The position numbers were made by a program, and so were the translations under genes. A stretch of 64,000 nucleotides of DNA, from assembly GCF_014256275.1 (NCBI RefSeq), contig NZ_JACCFE010000002.1, positions 186,001-250,000 of the forward strand, read 5' to 3'. Numbering within the stretch: position 1 is the first letter of the stretch; the number at the start of each line of letters is the position of its first letter. The notes under the pieces are model-generated. The model made no database searches and was not told where the DNA came from. It worked only from the letters and a program-made list of their open reading frames with translations. Positions 1-7,971 of the stretch are shown here, piece by piece. The stretch is from Rhodococcus sp. 4CII. Its GTDB lineage: Bacteria; Actinomycetota; Actinomycetes; Mycobacteriales; Mycobacteriaceae.

Positions 1-447
1 GCGCAACATCCAGGACTCAGGGGCCCAACGGTTCTGAGCCGGTAGGCCCGTCGAAACACCCACAGAACCAGGTTGCTCGCAAGTACACACGTCTACCCCG
101 CCGCCAGACGGGCCAGGAGCCCGGCGATCACCACGATCGATGTCCGGCGCCACCAGCGGATCCGAGCCCGCGGGTGCCGGGGCTGCGCGAGGGTTGGTTC
201 GGTGGGCCCGCTGGGTTTCCTCCCACTGCGGTGGTGTGGGTGGTCCCGGTGTGGGCGCCCCGGCGGATGCTACCGGTCGGTGTCCGATTCTTCCCGCACC
301 GATGTCGGGATGTCGGCCTCCCATGAGTCGGTGCTCGGTGTACAGACCAGCACCGCGCGAAAGAAATCATCGGTCAGGCCACCCCGAGGACGGGTTCACC
401 GCCAATCCAACTTCGGATCCGGTCATCGCGTTCGGACCCATGACATC
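1..447. other. No recognisable gene
   Basis: No reading frame here has a plausible start, ribosome binding site and recognisable protein together. Short open stretches exist on both strands, but none resembles a family I know. The segment may be the decayed flank of the catabolic cluster that begins to its right. Confidence 0.4.
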
Positions 448-693
448 TCATCCGTGGTCCGGGCAGAGGAGACCGGGCGTGGTGGTCCATCTGGTGCTTG
501 CGAGCCATCGTCGAACCGGGCCGGCCAGCTCACAGTTCTCGGCCAGTACTGCGAAGTGGTCGGCGAGAATCGGCCCATCGACGCAGACACTGCACGCAAC
601 GTCGAACGCTGGTTGCCCGGGTTCGCAATGACGGCAGTGCTGGTGGGTTTGCGCCCCGGCGGTCCGGCCGGACTTGGCCCGAGTGGCGGTCAG
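448..693 (-). pseudogene. Possible zinc-ribbon small protein or remnant
   Basis: One minus-strand frame is open from the hydrolase stop codon region to a TGA at 448-450. It encodes about 82 residues with a Cys/His pattern: HCRHC, then CSVC about 17 residues on, and a closing LLCPDHG. That spacing looks like a zinc-binding protein rather than a random frame. There is no ATG or GTG start in frame; only a CTG overlapping the upstream stop is available. It could be a start-less remnant or a translationally coupled small protein. Function unknown. Confidence 0.35.
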
Positions 694-2336
694 TTCGCGA
701 TTACGGGCAGCAGCAGGTGCGAGTCGAAATCGCCGCCCGTGTGGATGATGTGGGTGCCGGCATTGACGGTGAAGGCATGCGATTGGGCGAACAGACCCTG
801 GGCGTAGGTGTTGACATCGTGGCCCTGGATGAGCAGGCGCAGCGACTCACCGGCGTGAAAAACGGTTCCGGCCGGCCAGATCTCGATGTCGACGGGCACG
901 ATCTCCCCGGGCGTGAGGGGCTGGTCGCTCTGGTGGGTGTAGCGGGGTTGCTCGGGCGTGGAGTCGAGGTCGAGTTCGCGGCGGCTCACGCGCAGCCACC
1001 CGAGGGCGACGTTGCCGTCGTCGAAGGTGGAGAAGAACGGGAAGTGCACGATGTTGCGGTCACGGTCGATCTTCTGCAGGGCCACGAACACATCCAGATC
1101 GTTCGCCCCCTCTGCCTCGACCCACAGCCGCAGCTTCGCGTACCCGGTCAGCTCGGTGTCGGTGGTGAAGGTGTGCTCGAAACTGGTGCTGCCCTCGCGG
1201 GCGTCGTAGCGGGCGGTCGCGGCGGCGGAGGCCTGGGCGGCATCCAGGGTGCGCGTGCCGGCGTCGAGGTACAGCGGGGTGTAGTCGGTGCGGGCGAGGG
1301 GCCATTCGGTCTCGTCGCGCCAGGTGCCGGTGTAGGCGCGGTCGCGGATTTCCAGCCGCACCGGAGGCCAGTCGGTGACCTCGGTGTCTTCACCCTTGAG
1401 GACGTGGTCGAAAAAGGCGACCTGGCGGGCCTGGCTTGCCCGGTCGTAGTAGTAGGCCCACTTCTTGCGGCCGTGGACTTCGAGCCATTTCCTCGGTGAG
1501 GAGGCCTTGCGGAACCCTTCGAGGGTGCCGCGGGTGTGCAGGCCGTGGTCGGACCAGCTGGCGACGATGTAAGCGGGGACCTCGATCGCCGTCAGGTCGG
1601 GGGCCTTGGACTGCCAATACTCGTCGTAGAACGGGTGATTCATCGCGTTGGCGAGGACGTCTTCGACCTGGCCGTGGGAATTCGCGATCAGCGGGGCAAG
1701 CGCGGTGGTGAACTGGGTTTCGGGGATACCGCCGTGGGTGCCGACCTCCTTGTACTGGTCAGAGAATCCCTCCCACGGGTTGATCGCGGCCAGGTGCGCG
1801 GGCCTGCGAGCCGCCACCGCCCACTGGATGACCGAGTACCAGGACACCCCGGCCATGCCGACCTTGCCGCTGCTCCAGTCCTGTTCGCCCGCCCAGTCGA
1901 CGAGGTCGCAGCACGCGTCGACTTCTTCGGGGCCGAACATGGTGACGTTGCCTTCCGAGCCCCAGGAACCGCGGGCGTCGGCGAGGATGACGGCGTACCC
2001 GTGACCGACCCAGAATGCGGGGTCGGGGGTTTCGAAGGCGGTGTACTTCGACAACTGATCGAGGTCGACGTCGTGGCCGGGCCAGCCGGCATAGTTCAGG
2101 GCACCGTGCTTGCCATAGGGCGCCCAGGCGACCAGGGCGGGCAGGCCGGTGGTGACGTCCTTCGGGCGGTACAGGTCGACCAGCAGGGTGAGGCCGTCAC
2201 GCATCGGGACTGCGACGTTGCGTTCGATCAGCATGTCGCCGTCGATCTCGCGGCTGTAGTCGGGTCCGGGCCAGCCCGCCTCTTCCGGCGGGTTTCCGGG
2301 GACGAAGACGACGGCGTTGTCGGTGTGGGTGGTCAT
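690..2336 (-). CDS. CocE/NonD family (S15-like) alpha/beta hydrolase
   Basis: A 548-residue serine hydrolase of the X-Pro dipeptidyl-peptidase S15/CocE family, which hydrolyses esters or amides. The alpha/beta-hydrolase core carries the nucleophile elbow GVSWYS (Ser165), a candidate acid in SWSDHG (Asp263) and a candidate His at position 288. The C-terminal third is the jelly-roll domain typical of CocE-type esterases. There is no signal peptide, so it is probably cytoplasmic. The start is ATG with GGAGGAA just upstream, 15 nt after the NTF2-like gene, so the two are co-transcribed with the flavin reductase. Substrate unknown; the context suggests an ester or amide intermediate of the neighbouring pathway. 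Confidence 0.85.
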   Translation of the reverse strand: MTTHTDNAVVFVPGNPPEEAGWPGPDYSREIDGDMLIERNVAVPMRDGLTLLVDLYRPKDVTTGLPALVAWAPYGKHGALNYAGWPGHDVDLDQLSKYTAFETPDPAFWVGHGYAVILADARGSWGSEGNVTMFGPEEVDACCDLVDWAGEQDWSSGKVGMAGVSWYSVIQWAVAARRPAHLAAINPWEGFSDQYKEVGTHGGIPETQFTTALAPLIANSHGQVEDVLANAMNHPFYDEYWQSKAPDLTAIEVPAYIVASWSDHGLHTRGTLEGFRKASSPRKWLEVHGRKKWAYYYDRASQARQVAFFDHVLKGEDTEVTDWPPVRLEIRDRAYTGTWRDETEWPLARTDYTPLYLDAGTRTLDAAQASAAATARYDAREGSTSFEHTFTTDTELTGYAKLRLWVEAEGANDLDVFVALQKIDRDRNIVHFPFFSTFDDGNVALGWLRVSRRELDLDSTPEQPRYTHQSDQPLTPGEIVPVDIEIWPAGTVFHAGESLRLLIQGHDVNTYAQGLFAQSHAFTVNAGTHIIHTGGDFDSHLLLPVIAN

Positions 2337-2351
2337 CGGAAGTTCCTCCGG

Positions 2352-2777
2352 TCAGTTGGTGGTGGAGTAAGTGGGGGTCGGGAGCTGCCAGGCGCGGGCG
2401 ACCGCGAACGAGGCGAAGCGCCACTCGTTGTGGTCGTGGATGAAGGTGGCGCGGTAGTCGCCGATCGCGAGGAGGGTCGCGTCGGTGTCGAGGGACCAGC
2501 GGGAATAGCGGCAGCGTGCGGCAGCCTGGTCGGGTCCGGCGACGTCGATGATGGTGTTGGTCAGCAGGTGTCGGCTCGGTGCTGCGTCGGCGAACAGTGC
2601 GGTGTAGTGGACGCTGATGTCGTCGCGGCTGCGCAGGGTGGTGCCGGCGAATTCCACTGTGGCGTGGGCGAACAGTGCGGCGACAGCGTTTGCGTCGCGG
2701 TCGTCGGCGTGCTCGGCGTAGGTACCGAACAGGTTGTGCACGTGGTGGCCGAGTGCGCCGAGATCGATATCGGTCAC
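2352..2777 (-). CDS. NTF2-like / SnoaL-like protein
   Basis: A protein of about 141 residues with the cone-shaped NTF2-like fold. It shows the family pattern of an N-terminal helix followed by alternating strands (HATVEFAG, CRYSRWSLD, ATFIHDHNEWRF). Such proteins act as small isomerases, dehydratases or accessory subunits in aromatic degradation clusters. I chose the GTG at 2777 because it overlaps the flavin reductase stop as GTGA and has GGTGG upstream. A GTG at 2786 would add three residues. Catalytic residues cannot be assigned. It lies between the reductase and hydrolase genes of one operon. Confidence 0.7.
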   Translation of the reverse strand: MTDIDLGALGHHVHNLFGTYAEHADDRDANAVAALFAHATVEFAGTTLRSRDDISVHYTALFADAAPSRHLLTNTIIDVAGPDQAAARCRYSRWSLDTDATLLAIGDYRATFIHDHNEWRFASFAVARAWQLPTPTYSTTN

Positions 2778-3319
2778 ATCGTCCACCAATCCAGCCGGGT
2801 GGAGCAGACGTCGCGGGCGGCACCCGGATGCAGGCGGGACAGTTTGCCCCGGTGAAAGACCAGCGGCCGGTGGTCGCTGTAGTCGACATGGTGGACGCGG
2901 CCCATCATGCCCAGGTGGTCGCCGGCCTCGAAGACCGATTCGCGGGTGCATTCGATCCACGCGGATGCCCCGTGCAAGCGGGGGGCATCTGAACAGCAGC
3001 GTTCCCACTGCCCGAGGTCGAACTTCGCTCCGGTCCGGGAGGCGAATCCGAAGCACACGTCGCCCTGCCCCTCGGCGAGGACGTTGAAGCAGAACTGATC
3101 GACCGAACGCAGCTGGGTGAACGTGTCGGAAGTGGCGAGCGCAAAGAACGTGACCAGCGGCGGGTCCGAGGACACCGAGGCCAATGATCCGATGGTCATT
3201 CCAATCGGACCCTCCGCGCCGGCGGCGGTCACCACGGCCACCGAGGTGGGTATCCGGCCGAGCGTGCGGCGCAGTGTGGACGGGTCGACCTGGTGCGGGT
3301 GACTGGCTGTGAGCGACAT
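2774..3319 (-). CDS. Flavin reductase of a two-component monooxygenase
   Basis: A 181-residue protein of the flavin reductase-like (HpaC/HsaB) family. It uses NAD(P)H to reduce free FMN or FAD and passes it to a partner oxygenase. The N-terminal half has the flavin-binding pattern PTSVAVVTA, GMTIGSLASVSSDPPLV and FCFNVLAE; the C-terminal half has an acidic strand region and FEAGDHLGMMGRVHHVDY, where the family binds flavin and nucleotide. The ATG at 3319 follows AGGAG by about eight bases. It is divergent from the group D monooxygenase across a 250-bp control region, which is the expected partner arrangement. Confidence 0.85.
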   Translation of the reverse strand: MSLTASHPHQVDPSTLRRTLGRIPTSVAVVTAAGAEGPIGMTIGSLASVSSDPPLVTFFALATSDTFTQLRSVDQFCFNVLAEGQGDVCFGFASRTGAKFDLGQWERCCSDAPRLHGASAWIECTRESVFEAGDHLGMMGRVHHVDYSDHRPLVFHRGKLSRLHPGAARDVCSTRLDWWTM

Positions 3320-3417
3320 CTGCCTTCTCCTGCTCGGGGACATCGTACGAATACCGATAGTGAAGCGCGCCACACCCCACGGACGCTTGTGCGCAGCAGC
3401 ACAGCGGGGCGGATCGC

Positions 3418-3436
3418 TTTGTGCTCTGAGCTCAAA
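3418..3436. promoter_or_regulatory. Candidate operator palindrome
   Basis: The divergent region between the flavin reductase and monooxygenase genes contains TTTGTGCTCTGAGCTCAAA, a near-perfect inverted repeat (16 of 19 positions symmetric). It lies about 130 bp from the monooxygenase start and about 100 bp from the reductase start, a fitting place for a regulator controlling both operons. The only regulator in the cluster is the PucR-type protein at 7972, so that pairing is an inference. Confidence 0.4.
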
Positions 3437-3569
3437 ACGGTGCCGCTCCTGGGCGAGGAACCCTACCCCGGCTCCGATCTTTGGTGGGTGAGCACAAGCC
3501 GGGAGGGCGGCCGGGGCCGAAGTATGTGATTCGCACCGCATTTCCTGCCCGATGACGAAGGAACTCCCC

Positions 3570-4784
3570 ATGACTCTTGCGACCGACCTCCCCGCCACCA
3601 CCGAGGACGTGGATCTGTCCGCCGAGCTGCCCCGCCGCGCCGCCGCGCTGACGGACCTGCTGCGCTCGAATGCCTTCCGTGCCGATGCCGAACGCCGGGT
3701 CCCGGAGGAGAACATCGACGCGCTCGCGGCCGCCGGATTGTTCAAGTTGTCGGTGCCGCGCCGGTTCGGTGGCCACCAGGTGGACTTCACCACCTTCTTG
3801 AAGGTCACCTCCACGCTGGGTCAGGCCTGCGGGTCGACCGCATGGACGGCGACGTTGATCAACGTGTGCGGCTGGCTGATCGGCCTCTACCCGGACCAGG
3901 CGCAGCGGGAGGTGTTCGACGCCGACCCGGAGGCCCGGATCTGCGGTGTCGTCGCACCGAACTCCACCACCAAGGCCGTCGACGGGGGCCTGGTGGTGAC
4001 CGGCAAGTGGGGCTTCGCCTCCGGTTGCCTGCATTCACAGTGGGCGATGCTCGGCGTTCCGGTCGTCGACGAGAACGGCACCCAGATCGACCAGGGCATG
4101 GCGTTGATCCCGATGAGCGAGCTGACCGTCGAGGACACCTGGTACGTCGCCGGGATGCGCGGCACCGGCAGCAACACCCTCGTCGCCGACGAGGTGTTCG
4201 TCCCCACCCACCGCATCCTGTCGGTGACCCAGGCCATCGAGGGGGTGTATCCGACCGAGCACAAGGACGAGGAACTCTACCGGGCCGCGTTCGTGCCGGT
4301 GCTCTCACTGGTTCTCGTCGGACCGCAGCTCGGTCTCGCGCAGGGCGCCCTCGAGCTGGTCAAGGAATCACTCGCCAAGGGCCGCGGCATCTCGTACACC
4401 TTCTACGACAAGTCCACCGACTCCGGATCCACCCAGCTCAACATGGCCCACGCGGCGTCGCTGATCGATACCGCTGCGCTGCACTGCTTCCGGGCCGCCG
4501 CCGATATCGACGCGGCCACCCGGACCACCGACTACCTCGACTTCGCTACCCGGGCCCGTGCGCGGATGGACGTCGGGGTGGTAGCCACCCGGGCCCGCGA
4601 GGCCATGGATCTGCTCCTGAGCGTTCAGGGCGCCGGCAGCTTCGCCGAGGTCAGTCCGTTGCAGCTCAAGTGGCGTGACCTCGAGACCGGATCCCGGCAT
4701 GCCGTGGTCAACCCGGCGATCGCCGCCGAGGCCTACGGCCGCGCCCTGATCGGAGTCAGCGAGCAGATCACCCCCCTGATCTGA
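3570..4784 (+). CDS. Group D flavin-dependent monooxygenase (acyl-CoA dehydrogenase fold)
   Basis: A 404-residue protein of the HsaA/HpaB-like branch of the acyl-CoA dehydrogenase superfamily. These enzymes hydroxylate aromatic rings using reduced flavin from a separate reductase. Visible landmarks are the N-terminal helical domain, the middle beta domain (VVTGKWGFASG, WYVAGMRGTGSN) and the C-terminal four-helix domain ending near NPAIAAEAYG. The catalytic base of true acyl-CoA dehydrogenases is not evident, which favours a hydroxylase. I prefer the ATG at 3570, which has AAGGAAC six bases upstream, over the one at 3552. First gene of a rightward operon; the ring substrate is unknown. Confidence 0.8.
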   Translation: MTLATDLPATTEDVDLSAELPRRAAALTDLLRSNAFRADAERRVPEENIDALAAAGLFKLSVPRRFGGHQVDFTTFLKVTSTLGQACGSTAWTATLINVCGWLIGLYPDQAQREVFDADPEARICGVVAPNSTTKAVDGGLVVTGKWGFASGCLHSQWAMLGVPVVDENGTQIDQGMALIPMSELTVEDTWYVAGMRGTGSNTLVADEVFVPTHRILSVTQAIEGVYPTEHKDEELYRAAFVPVLSLVLVGPQLGLAQGALELVKESLAKGRGISYTFYDKSTDSGSTQLNMAHAASLIDTAALHCFRAAADIDAATRTTDYLDFATRARARMDVGVVATRAREAMDLLLSVQGAGSFAEVSPLQLKWRDLETGSRHAVVNPAIAAEAYGRALIGVSEQITPLI

Positions 4785-4834
4785 CGCCTCCCTCCCTGCC
4801 CGCACGGGCGACGAACTTCAAGGACTGATACGAC

Positions 4835-6031
4835 GTGAGCACTCCCCACGGCGGCGGCCCGGCGCCGTCCCGCCCCCTCGACGGCATCGTGATTGCCGAC
4901 TTCTCCCGGGTCCTCGCCGGCCCCTACGCCACCATGCTGCTCGCCGATCTGGGCGCCGAGGTGATCAAGGTCGAAGGTCCGGGCGGGGACGACACCCGCT
5001 CCTGGGTGCCCCCGGTCCGCCCCGACGGCGTCTCCACCTACTACGCGGCCATCAACCGCAACAAGAAGTCGATCGTCATGGACTTCAAGGACCCCGACGA
5101 CCTCGCCGTCGCGCACGCCCTCTCCGCCCGCGCCGACGTCGTCATCGAGAATTTCAAACCGGGCGGACTGACCCGGTTCGGTCTCGACTACGACTCGGTC
5201 CGCGATCGCAACGAGACGGTGATCTATTGCTCGATCAGCGGATTCGGTTCCGCCGAGGGCGCCACCCTGCCCGGCTACGACCTGATCGTGCAGGCGATGT
5301 CCGGGCTGATGAGCCTGACCGGACACCCGGACGGGCCCGCCTACCGGGCCGGGATCAGCGTCTTCGACGTGATGGCCGGACTGCACTCGACGATCGGGAT
5401 CCTCGCCGCCCTGCGGCACCGGTCGCAGACCGGGACGGGCCAGAACATCGAAACGAGCCTGCTCGCGTCGGCGATGAGCGGGCTGGTCAACCAGACCTCC
5501 GCCTACGTCGCGGGCGGGGTCACCCCGCACCGGATGGGCAACGCCCACCCGAGCCTGTTCCCCTACGAGCCGCTGCCCACCGCCGACAACGACCTGATCA
5601 TCGCCGCCGGCAACGACGGCCAGTTCCGCAAACTCGTCGAGGTCCTCGGTGTTCCCGAACTCGCCGACGACCCCCGCTTCGCCCGCAACGCCGACCGCAC
5701 CGAGCGCCGGGAGGAACTGCGGCCGTTGCTCGTCGAGCGATTGAAGACCCAGCCGGTGGAGCACTGGTTCGCCAAACTCAACGACGTCGGTGTGCCGAAC
5801 GGGCCGATCAACACCATCGCCCAGGGAGTGCAGTACGCCGAGAAACTCGGCCTGGCACCGATCGTGCAGGTGGGACCCCCAGGTGCGACCGTGCCCGGGG
5901 TCCGCAACCCGATCTCGTTCTCGGGAATCGAACCCCGCTACGACCTGGCGCCGCCCGCACTCGGCCAAGACACCGACGAGATCCGAGCCTGGCTGTCCGC
6001 CACGGCAACCGCCGCGAACGGAGCGACATGA
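4835..6031 (+). CDS. CaiB/BaiF family CoA-transferase
   Basis: A 398-residue class III CoA-transferase, which moves CoA between carboxylic acids through an enzyme-bound aspartyl thioester. It opens with the family signature around IVIADFSRVLAGPYATMLLA and AEVIKVEGPGGDDTR. The candidate catalytic Asp is Asp149 in PGYDLIVQAMSG. Length is normal for the family. The start is GTG, 50 nt after the monooxygenase, and the stop overlaps the next gene as ATGA. It probably activates a di- or tricarboxylate formed after ring cleavage so that the adjoining citrate-synthase-fold protein can cut it. That coupling is inferred from gene order. Confidence 0.85.
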   Translation: MSTPHGGGPAPSRPLDGIVIADFSRVLAGPYATMLLADLGAEVIKVEGPGGDDTRSWVPPVRPDGVSTYYAAINRNKKSIVMDFKDPDDLAVAHALSARADVVIENFKPGGLTRFGLDYDSVRDRNETVIYCSISGFGSAEGATLPGYDLIVQAMSGLMSLTGHPDGPAYRAGISVFDVMAGLHSTIGILAALRHRSQTGTGQNIETSLLASAMSGLVNQTSAYVAGGVTPHRMGNAHPSLFPYEPLPTADNDLIIAAGNDGQFRKLVEVLGVPELADDPRFARNADRTERREELRPLLVERLKTQPVEHWFAKLNDVGVPNGPINTIAQGVQYAEKLGLAPIVQVGPPGATVPGVRNPISFSGIEPRYDLAPPALGQDTDEIRAWLSATATAANGAT

Positions 6032-6864
6032 CCACCGACCACACGACACCTCAATACCCGACGTCACTGAGCACCTCCACCGCCACCGAGATCAACCTCC
6101 TCGGTCACGACCTGGCCGGCGACCTGATGGGCAAGGTCAGTTTCGGGGAACTCGCCTTCTGGCTGGTCGCGATGCGCCGACCCGGCCCCGGCGAGCTGCG
6201 GGTCTTCGAATCGGTCCTCGTCGCCCTCGCCGACCACGGCTTCACCCCCACCGCCATCGCCGCCCGAGTCACCTACCTCAGTGCCCCCGATTCGCTGCAG
6301 GGGGCGATCGCTGCCGGCCTGCTCGGTGGCGGGTCCCGTTTCCTCGGTGTCACCGAGGACTGCGGCCAGTTCCTGCACGCCGCGATCGAGGCGCATCAGG
6401 GTGAGCTTCCGGGCACCGACGACGAGTGGGACCAGATGGCCCTCGACGCCATCGCCCGCCAACACAAGCTCGGCAAACACGTTCCCGGCCTGGGGCATCC
6501 GAACCACAAGGACGGCGACCCCCGCACCCCGGTGCTGATCGGCATCGCCGCCGAGGAAGGGCTGCGTGGCCCGCACCTGCAACTGTTCGAAGCGATCGGC
6601 CGGATGAGTGAACGCGGCGTCGGCCGCAAGCTCCCGCTCAACGGCGCCGGCGTCTGCGGCGCAGCGTTGGCCGACCTGGGCCTACCGGTCGAGCTGCTCC
6701 GCGGGTTCGCGCTGCTGGCCCGCTGCGCCGGGCTGCTGGGGCAGATCGCCGAGGAACGCCGCAACCCGATCGCCAGCCAGATCTATATGAGCGTCGACCG
6801 GGGCGCCGTCTACGTCGATCCCGACACCGCCGCCGACCCGGCCACTGACCACAACCCTCATTGA
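6028..6864 (+). CDS. Citryl-CoA lyase-like protein (citrate synthase fold)
   Basis: A 278-residue protein resembling the short citrate-synthase-fold proteins annotated as citryl-CoA lyase. The best landmark is GLGHPNHKDGDPR, matching the citrate synthase His320 region. The other two catalytic positions look altered: the segment aligning with His274 reads GLLGGGSRFLG without His, and the Asp375 region reads LPLNGAGVCG where NVDG-like sequence is usual. It is much shorter than true citrate synthase. The ATG overlaps the CoA-transferase stop as ATGA, so the pair is translationally coupled. I infer a C-C lyase or condensing step on a CoA ester; substrate unknown. Confidence 0.7.
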   Translation: MTTDHTTPQYPTSLSTSTATEINLLGHDLAGDLMGKVSFGELAFWLVAMRRPGPGELRVFESVLVALADHGFTPTAIAARVTYLSAPDSLQGAIAAGLLGGGSRFLGVTEDCGQFLHAAIEAHQGELPGTDDEWDQMALDAIARQHKLGKHVPGLGHPNHKDGDPRTPVLIGIAAEEGLRGPHLQLFEAIGRMSERGVGRKLPLNGAGVCGAALADLGLPVELLRGFALLARCAGLLGQIAEERRNPIASQIYMSVDRGAVYVDPDTAADPATDHNPH

Positions 6865-6885
6865 GAAACAACCAAGGAGACGACG

Positions 6886-7749
6886 ATGGCCTTCGTCAAC
6901 GAGGACAACATCACCGACCTCGCCATCAAACGCTGGTCCACCGCCCACTCGCCGCGAGTGGCCGAGTTGATGACCGCTCTCGTCCGGCACATCCACGACT
7001 ACGCCCGCGAAGTGGAACTGACCGATCAGGAGTGGATGTCCGCCATCGACTGGCTCACCGAAGTCGGGCAGATCAGCAACGACAAACGGCAGGAGTTCAT
7101 CCTCGCCTCCGACGTCGTCGGTCTGAGCATGCTGGTGGTGCAGATGAACAACCGCTTCGACGACAAGGCCACCCCGGCCACCGTCCTGGGCCCCTTCCAC
7201 ATCGACGGCTCACCGCCGGCCCCGTTCGGATTCGACATGTCCGAGGGCATCGCGGGCACCCCGCTGTTCATCACCGGCACCGTCACCGACACCGCCGGCG
7301 CCCCGATCCCCGGAGCCGTCCTCGATGTGTGGCAGGCCGACGCCGAGGGCACCTACGAAGCGCAGATGCCCGAGATCGACGAAGCGCGGCTGCGGGCGAA
7401 GTACCAGGCCCGCGAGGACGGCACCTACTGTGTCCGCACCATCGCCCCGCTCGGCTACACCATCCCGATGGACGGCCCGGTCGGGAAACTGATGACGAGC
7501 ACCGAGATCAGCGAGTACCGGCCCGCGCACGTGCACTTCATGTTCGACCAACCCGGATACAAGAAGCTGATCACCCACCTGTTTCAGCAGGACACCGACT
7601 ACCTCGACACCGACGTGGTCTTCGGCGTCAAGGACCCGCTGATCACCGCGTTCGTCGAACACCCCGCCGGGCCCAGCCCGGACGGCGGGACCATGGAACA
7701 ACCGTTCCTGGTGGGGCACTTCGACTTCATCCTCCAACCAGACCACTGA
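6886..7749 (+). CDS. Intradiol ring-cleavage dioxygenase (catechol/hydroxyquinol 1,2-type)
   Basis: A 287-residue non-haem Fe(III) dioxygenase that opens a catechol-type ring between its hydroxyls. It has the N-terminal helical dimerisation domain and the beta-sandwich catalytic domain. Iron ligands are visible as Tyr157 (GTYEAQ), Tyr191 (GYTIPMDG), His215 and His217 (AHVHFM), with the spacing of hydroxyquinol 1,2-dioxygenases. AAGGAG lies upstream of the ATG. It is the last enzyme of the operon. No muconate cycloisomerase or maleylacetate reductase follows it, so fate of the product must lie elsewhere or with the CoA-transferase and lyase. Confidence 0.9.
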   Translation: MAFVNEDNITDLAIKRWSTAHSPRVAELMTALVRHIHDYAREVELTDQEWMSAIDWLTEVGQISNDKRQEFILASDVVGLSMLVVQMNNRFDDKATPATVLGPFHIDGSPPAPFGFDMSEGIAGTPLFITGTVTDTAGAPIPGAVLDVWQADAEGTYEAQMPEIDEARLRAKYQAREDGTYCVRTIAPLGYTIPMDGPVGKLMTSTEISEYRPAHVHFMFDQPGYKKLITHLFQQDTDYLDTDVVFGVKDPLITAFVEHPAGPSPDGGTMEQPFLVGHFDFILQPDH

Positions 7750-7971
7750 CATCACCGCACCACCCGTGCCGGCCCGGCCACTACCGCAAGTGGGTGACCG
7801 CGGCCGACATCGGCGTGACGCCCCCCAGCCGGGAGTTCGATATTCCACAACGTCCCATCCCTGGTCGCGGCATCATCGACACCAGGAACCACCACGCACC
7901 GAACGCACCGTCCGAGTAGTCAGGCCTGACATTGACACCCACCGGCAGCCATACCCGGCACGGAGTCCGGC

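Noticed and set aside
1536..2855. A long plus-strand frame opposite the S15 hydrolase and NTF2-like genes
   Set aside because: Antisense shadow; the minus strand has the catalytic motifs and ribosome binding sites.
7750..7971. Possible extra gene between the dioxygenase and the PucR regulator
   Set aside because: Open frames here are extensions of shadow frames without start signals; read as the leader of the regulator.
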